This document shows, in pieces, positions 3,006 to 5,629 of a DNA stretch of 5,629 nt. The stretch lies in contig JAEXSY010000169.1 of NCBI GenBank assembly GCA_023440105.1, positions 1-5,629 of the forward strand, written 5' to 3'. A program made the translations under genes and the position numbers. The stretch's first letter is position 1; each line of letters starts with the position of its first letter. Origin of the DNA: Bacillota bacterium (GTDB lineage: Bacteria > Bacillota > Clostridia > Clostridiales > Clostridiaceae). The notes under the pieces are model-generated. The model had not been told where the DNA came from and searched no databases. It saw nothing but the letters and a program-made list of their open reading frames with translations.

Positions 3006-5629
3006 ATGTATAAAAAAATCGATAGCTCCCGAAGCTTTGTTTCCATGGAAAAGGATATAGCTAAGCTTTGGAAGGATAAAGACATAATCGAGAAGAATTT
3101 TCATCTCAATGAAGGAAAAGAAAACTTTACTTTCTATGATGGTCCTCCTACAGCTAATGGAAAGCCTCATGTAGGTCATGTACTTACAAGAGTTATGAAG
3201 GATATAGTGCCAAGATACAAGGTAATGAAGGGCTACAGGGTTCTAAGAAAAGCAGGCTGGGATACTCATGGACTTCCTGTGGAATTAGAAATTGAAAAGA
3301 AGCTTGGGATATCAGGAAAGCCTCAAATAGAGGAATACGGTGTAGAAAAGTTCGTTAAAGAATGTAAGAGCAGCGTGTTTTCCTATGTTAATATGTGGAG
3401 AGACATGTCTGAGAAGACTGCATATTGGGTAGATATGGATAATCCTTATGTTACCTATGAGGATAATTATATTGAATCTGTATGGTGGGCATTAAAGCAG
3501 ATGTGGAATAAAGAGCTTTTGTATAAAGGACATAAGATAGTACCTTACTGTCCACGTTGTGGTACTGCTTTATCCTCCCATGAAGTAGCGCAGGGCTATA
3601 AGGATGTTAAGGAAGCTACGGCTATAGTAAAGTTTAAGGTCAAGGGTGAAGAAAATAAATATATCCTTGCCTGGACAACAACTCCATGGACACTACCAAG
3701 TAACGTGGCATTAGCTGTAAATAAGAGCTATGACTATGTAGAGGTGGTACAGGAAGGAGAGCATTACATCCTTGCTAAGGCTCTTTTAGGACTTCTTACT
3801 GGAGAATATGAAATTGTAAAAGAGTTCAAAGGAGAAGAGCTATTAGGAATGGAATATGAGCAGCTATTCCCTTTCTATACTCCAGAAGAAAAAGCCTTTT
3901 ATGTGGTTCATGGTGACTTCGTAACCTTAAGTGATGGTACTGGAATAGTTCACATAGCTCCAGCCTATGGTGAGGATGATAACCTCATCGGTAAGAAATA
4001 CAATCTTCCTCTTATAAATTTAGTAGATTTAGAAGGTAAGTTTGTAGAAGAGGTAGAGCCTTTTAAAGGAATGTTTGTAAAAAAAGCAGACCCTAAGATA
4101 TTAGAATATATGAAGGAAAACAACACTCTTTATAAATCAGAGAAGTTTACTCACAGCTATCCACACTGCTGGAGATGTGATACACCACTTCTTTACTATC
4201 CGAAGGACAGCTGGTTTGTAAGGATGTCCTCCTTAAGGGATAAGCTATTAGAAAATAATAATAAGATAAATTGGTACCCTGATAATGTAAGAACAGGCCG
4301 TTTTGGTAAGTTCTTAGAAAATGTTATCGACTGGGGAATATCTAGAGATAGGTACTGGGGAACACCACTTCCTATATGGGAGTGCAGCTGTGGTCATAGA
4401 GAATGCATAGGCAGCAGAGAAGAGCTGCAGAAGAAGGGAATAAATGTACCAGAAGGAATAGAGCTTCATAAGCCTTATATAGATGAGGTTAAGCTTAATT
4501 GTCCAGAATGTGGAAAGGAAATGGAAAGAACCGGTGAGGTTATAGACTGTTGGTTTGATTCAGGATCAATGCCTTTTGCTCAGTACCACTATCCCTTTGA
4601 AAATAAAGAGCTATTTGAGGAAAACTTCCCAGCTCAGTTTATTTCAGAGGCAGTGGATCAGACAAGAGGATGGTTCTATACACTGCTTGCTATATCCACA
4701 GCAGTATTTGATAAGCCACCTTTTGAGAACTGTATAGTTTTAGGTCATGTATTGGATAAGCAAGGCCTTAAGATGTCAAAGCATAAGGGTAATGTAGTAG
4801 ATCCCTTTGATGTATTAGAGCATCAGGGAGCAGATGCTACCAGATGGCACTTCTACACCGCTAGTGCACCATGGCTTCCTACGAGATTTTCAGAGGATGA
4901 TGTAGCAGAAGCTGGAAGAAAGTTCTTAAGCACCTTATGGAATGTTTATTCTTTCTATGTGCTTTATGCTGATTTAGATAAGTTTAATCCACTAGATTAC
5001 AGAGAATTCGTATCTGAAAATGTAATGGATAAATGGATAATATCAAGATTAAATACTCTTGTGAAATCCGTTGATGAGGATTTAGAAGGATACAGAATAA
5101 CTCAGGCAGCTCTATCCATCGAAGAATTTACCGATGAGCTTTCTAACTGGTATGTTAGAAGAAATAGAGCTAGATTCTGGAGTGATAGCTTAACTGAGGA
5201 TAAGATAGGTGCATATGTAACACTGTATACTGTTCTTACTACCTTAATTAAGGTAGCAGCGCCTTTTGTACCATTCATCACAGAGGAAATGTATCAAAAT
5301 CTTGTAATTTCTCTTGACCCTAAAGCACAGGAAAGCATACACCTTTGTCCATGGCCAAATTACAATAGTTCCTTAGTAAATCCAGCTCTTGAGGCTGAAA
5401 TGGAAATGGCCTATAAGATTGTAAAGCTAGGAAGAAGTGCGAGAAATGGAGCTAATATAAAGAACAGACAGCCACTATCAGAAATGCTTATAAGCACAAA
5501 ATCCTTGCCAGAGTATTATGGAGATATAATAAAGGATGAGCTTAATATAAAAGCAGTTAAATTTGGGGCTGATCTTTCAAAATATGTTAACTTTGAAATC
5601 AAGCCTAATCTTCCAGTACTGGGAAGAGC
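3006..5629 (+). CDS. ileS: Isoleucyl-tRNA synthetase, type 2 (partial, 3' end outside window)
   Basis: This class I enzyme charges tRNA-Ile with isoleucine in the cytosol. ATG 3006 follows AAAGGAG (2991-2997) at 8 bases. The frame stays open to the right edge, giving 874 complete codons; eukaryote-like type 2 enzymes are usually about 1,030-1,050 residues, so roughly 160 are missing. Visible signatures are PPTANGKPHVGH with HVGH at 55-58; CPRC (182-185); the CP1 editing motifs WTTTPWTLPSN (223-233) and GTGIVHIAPAYGEDD (311-325); CWRC (388-391); WGISRD (443-448); Cys pairs 460/462 and 499/502, probably zinc-binding; DCWFDSG (514-520); and KMSKH (589-593). The anticodon-binding domain starts near 672 and carries NWYVRRNRARFW (714-725), a type 2 hallmark. 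KMSKH replaces the textbook KMSKS. Expression is governed by the T-box leader. IleRS is secure over ValRS because of the leader specifier and motif spelling. Confidence 0.97.
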   Translation, partial: MYKKIDSSRSFVSMEKDIAKLWKDKDIIEKNFHLNEGKENFTFYDGPPTANGKPHVGHVLTRVMKDIVPRYKVMKGYRVLRKAGWDTHGLPVELEIEKKLGISGKPQIEEYGVEKFVKECKSSVFSYVNMWRDMSEKTAYWVDMDNPYVTYEDNYIESVWWALKQMWNKELLYKGHKIVPYCPRCGTALSSHEVAQGYKDVKEATAIVKFKVKGEENKYILAWTTTPWTLPSNVALAVNKSYDYVEVVQEGEHYILAKALLGLLTGEYEIVKEFKGEELLGMEYEQLFPFYTPEEKAFYVVHGDFVTLSDGTGIVHIAPAYGEDDNLIGKKYNLPLINLVDLEGKFVEEVEPFKGMFVKKADPKILEYMKENNTLYKSEKFTHSYPHCWRCDTPLLYYPKDSWFVRMSSLRDKLLENNNKINWYPDNVRTGRFGKFLENVIDWGISRDRYWGTPLPIWECSCGHRECIGSREELQKKGINVPEGIELHKPYIDEVKLNCPECGKEMERTGEVIDCWFDSGSMPFAQYHYPFENKELFEENFPAQFISEAVDQTRGWFYTLLAISTAVFDKPPFENCIVLGHVLDKQGLKMSKHKGNVVDPFDVLEHQGADATRWHFYTASAPWLPTRFSEDDVAEAGRKFLSTLWNVYSFYVLYADLDKFNPLDYREFVSENVMDKWIISRLNTLVKSVDEDLEGYRITQAALSIEEFTDELSNWYVRRNRARFWSDSLTEDKIGAYVTLYTVLTTLIKVAAPFVPFITEEMYQNLVISLDPKAQESIHLCPWPNYNSSLVNPALEAEMEMAYKIVKLGRSARNGANIKNRQPLSEMLISTKSLPEYYGDIIKDELNIKAVKFGADLSKYVNFEIKPNLPVLGR

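Noticed and set aside
2982..3179. Minus-strand open frame over the ileS start
   Set aside because: It is antisense to the strongly conserved N-terminus of the synthetase, with no independent support.
4555..4737. Plus-strand 60-codon frame inside ileS
   Set aside because: It is out of frame within a continuous, conserved synthetase reading frame.

Overview
The window is AT-rich Firmicutes DNA, most likely from a Clostridium or a close relative. Evidence for this is strong AGGAG-type ribosome binding sites, A/T-rich codon use, a BlaI/M56 regulator pair, a T-box-controlled isoleucyl-tRNA synthetase, and a small clostridial-looking BFD-type ferredoxin. The species cannot be named from sequence alone.

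Layout, left to right. Positions 1-364 hold no gene I can assign with confidence. They contain a purine-rich array of degenerate 7-nt repeats (103-214), a probable rho-independent terminator (226-260), and a promoter with a dyad-symmetric candidate operator (297-348). Next is a two-gene operon on the + strand: a BlaI-type winged-helix repressor (365-736) and, overlapping its stop codon, an M56/BlaR1-like membrane zinc protease (736-2220). An 11-bp hairpin (2261-2291) separates this operon from a short, easily missed minus-strand gene (2314-2487) for a 57-residue BFD-type [2Fe-2S] protein. The intergenic region 2488-3005 carries that gene's promoter and leader, then a near-consensus promoter (2627-2655) and a complete T-box riboswitch (about 2662-2935) with an AUC isoleucine specifier. 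The riboswitch controls ileS (3006 onwards). ileS encodes a eukaryote-like (type 2) isoleucyl-tRNA synthetase and runs off the right edge after 874 complete codons.

How the parts work together. The repressor and protease form a signal-responsive pair: the protease senses an extracellular cue and relieves repression, probably of its own operon through the operator at the start site. There is no penicillin-binding sensor domain; the extracytoplasmic part is a different domain of about 180 residues, so beta-lactam sensing should not be assumed. No beta-lactamase gene is in the window. ileS is independently controlled by uncharged tRNA-Ile. The small ferredoxin has its own transcription unit, convergent with the protease and divergent from ileS.

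Nothing here is convincingly a wholly new system. The points most worth a second look are the phase-locked heptanucleotide array, the unassigned sensor domain on the M56 protease, the degenerate antiterminator bulge in the T-box, and the small ferredoxin with its palindromic leader.
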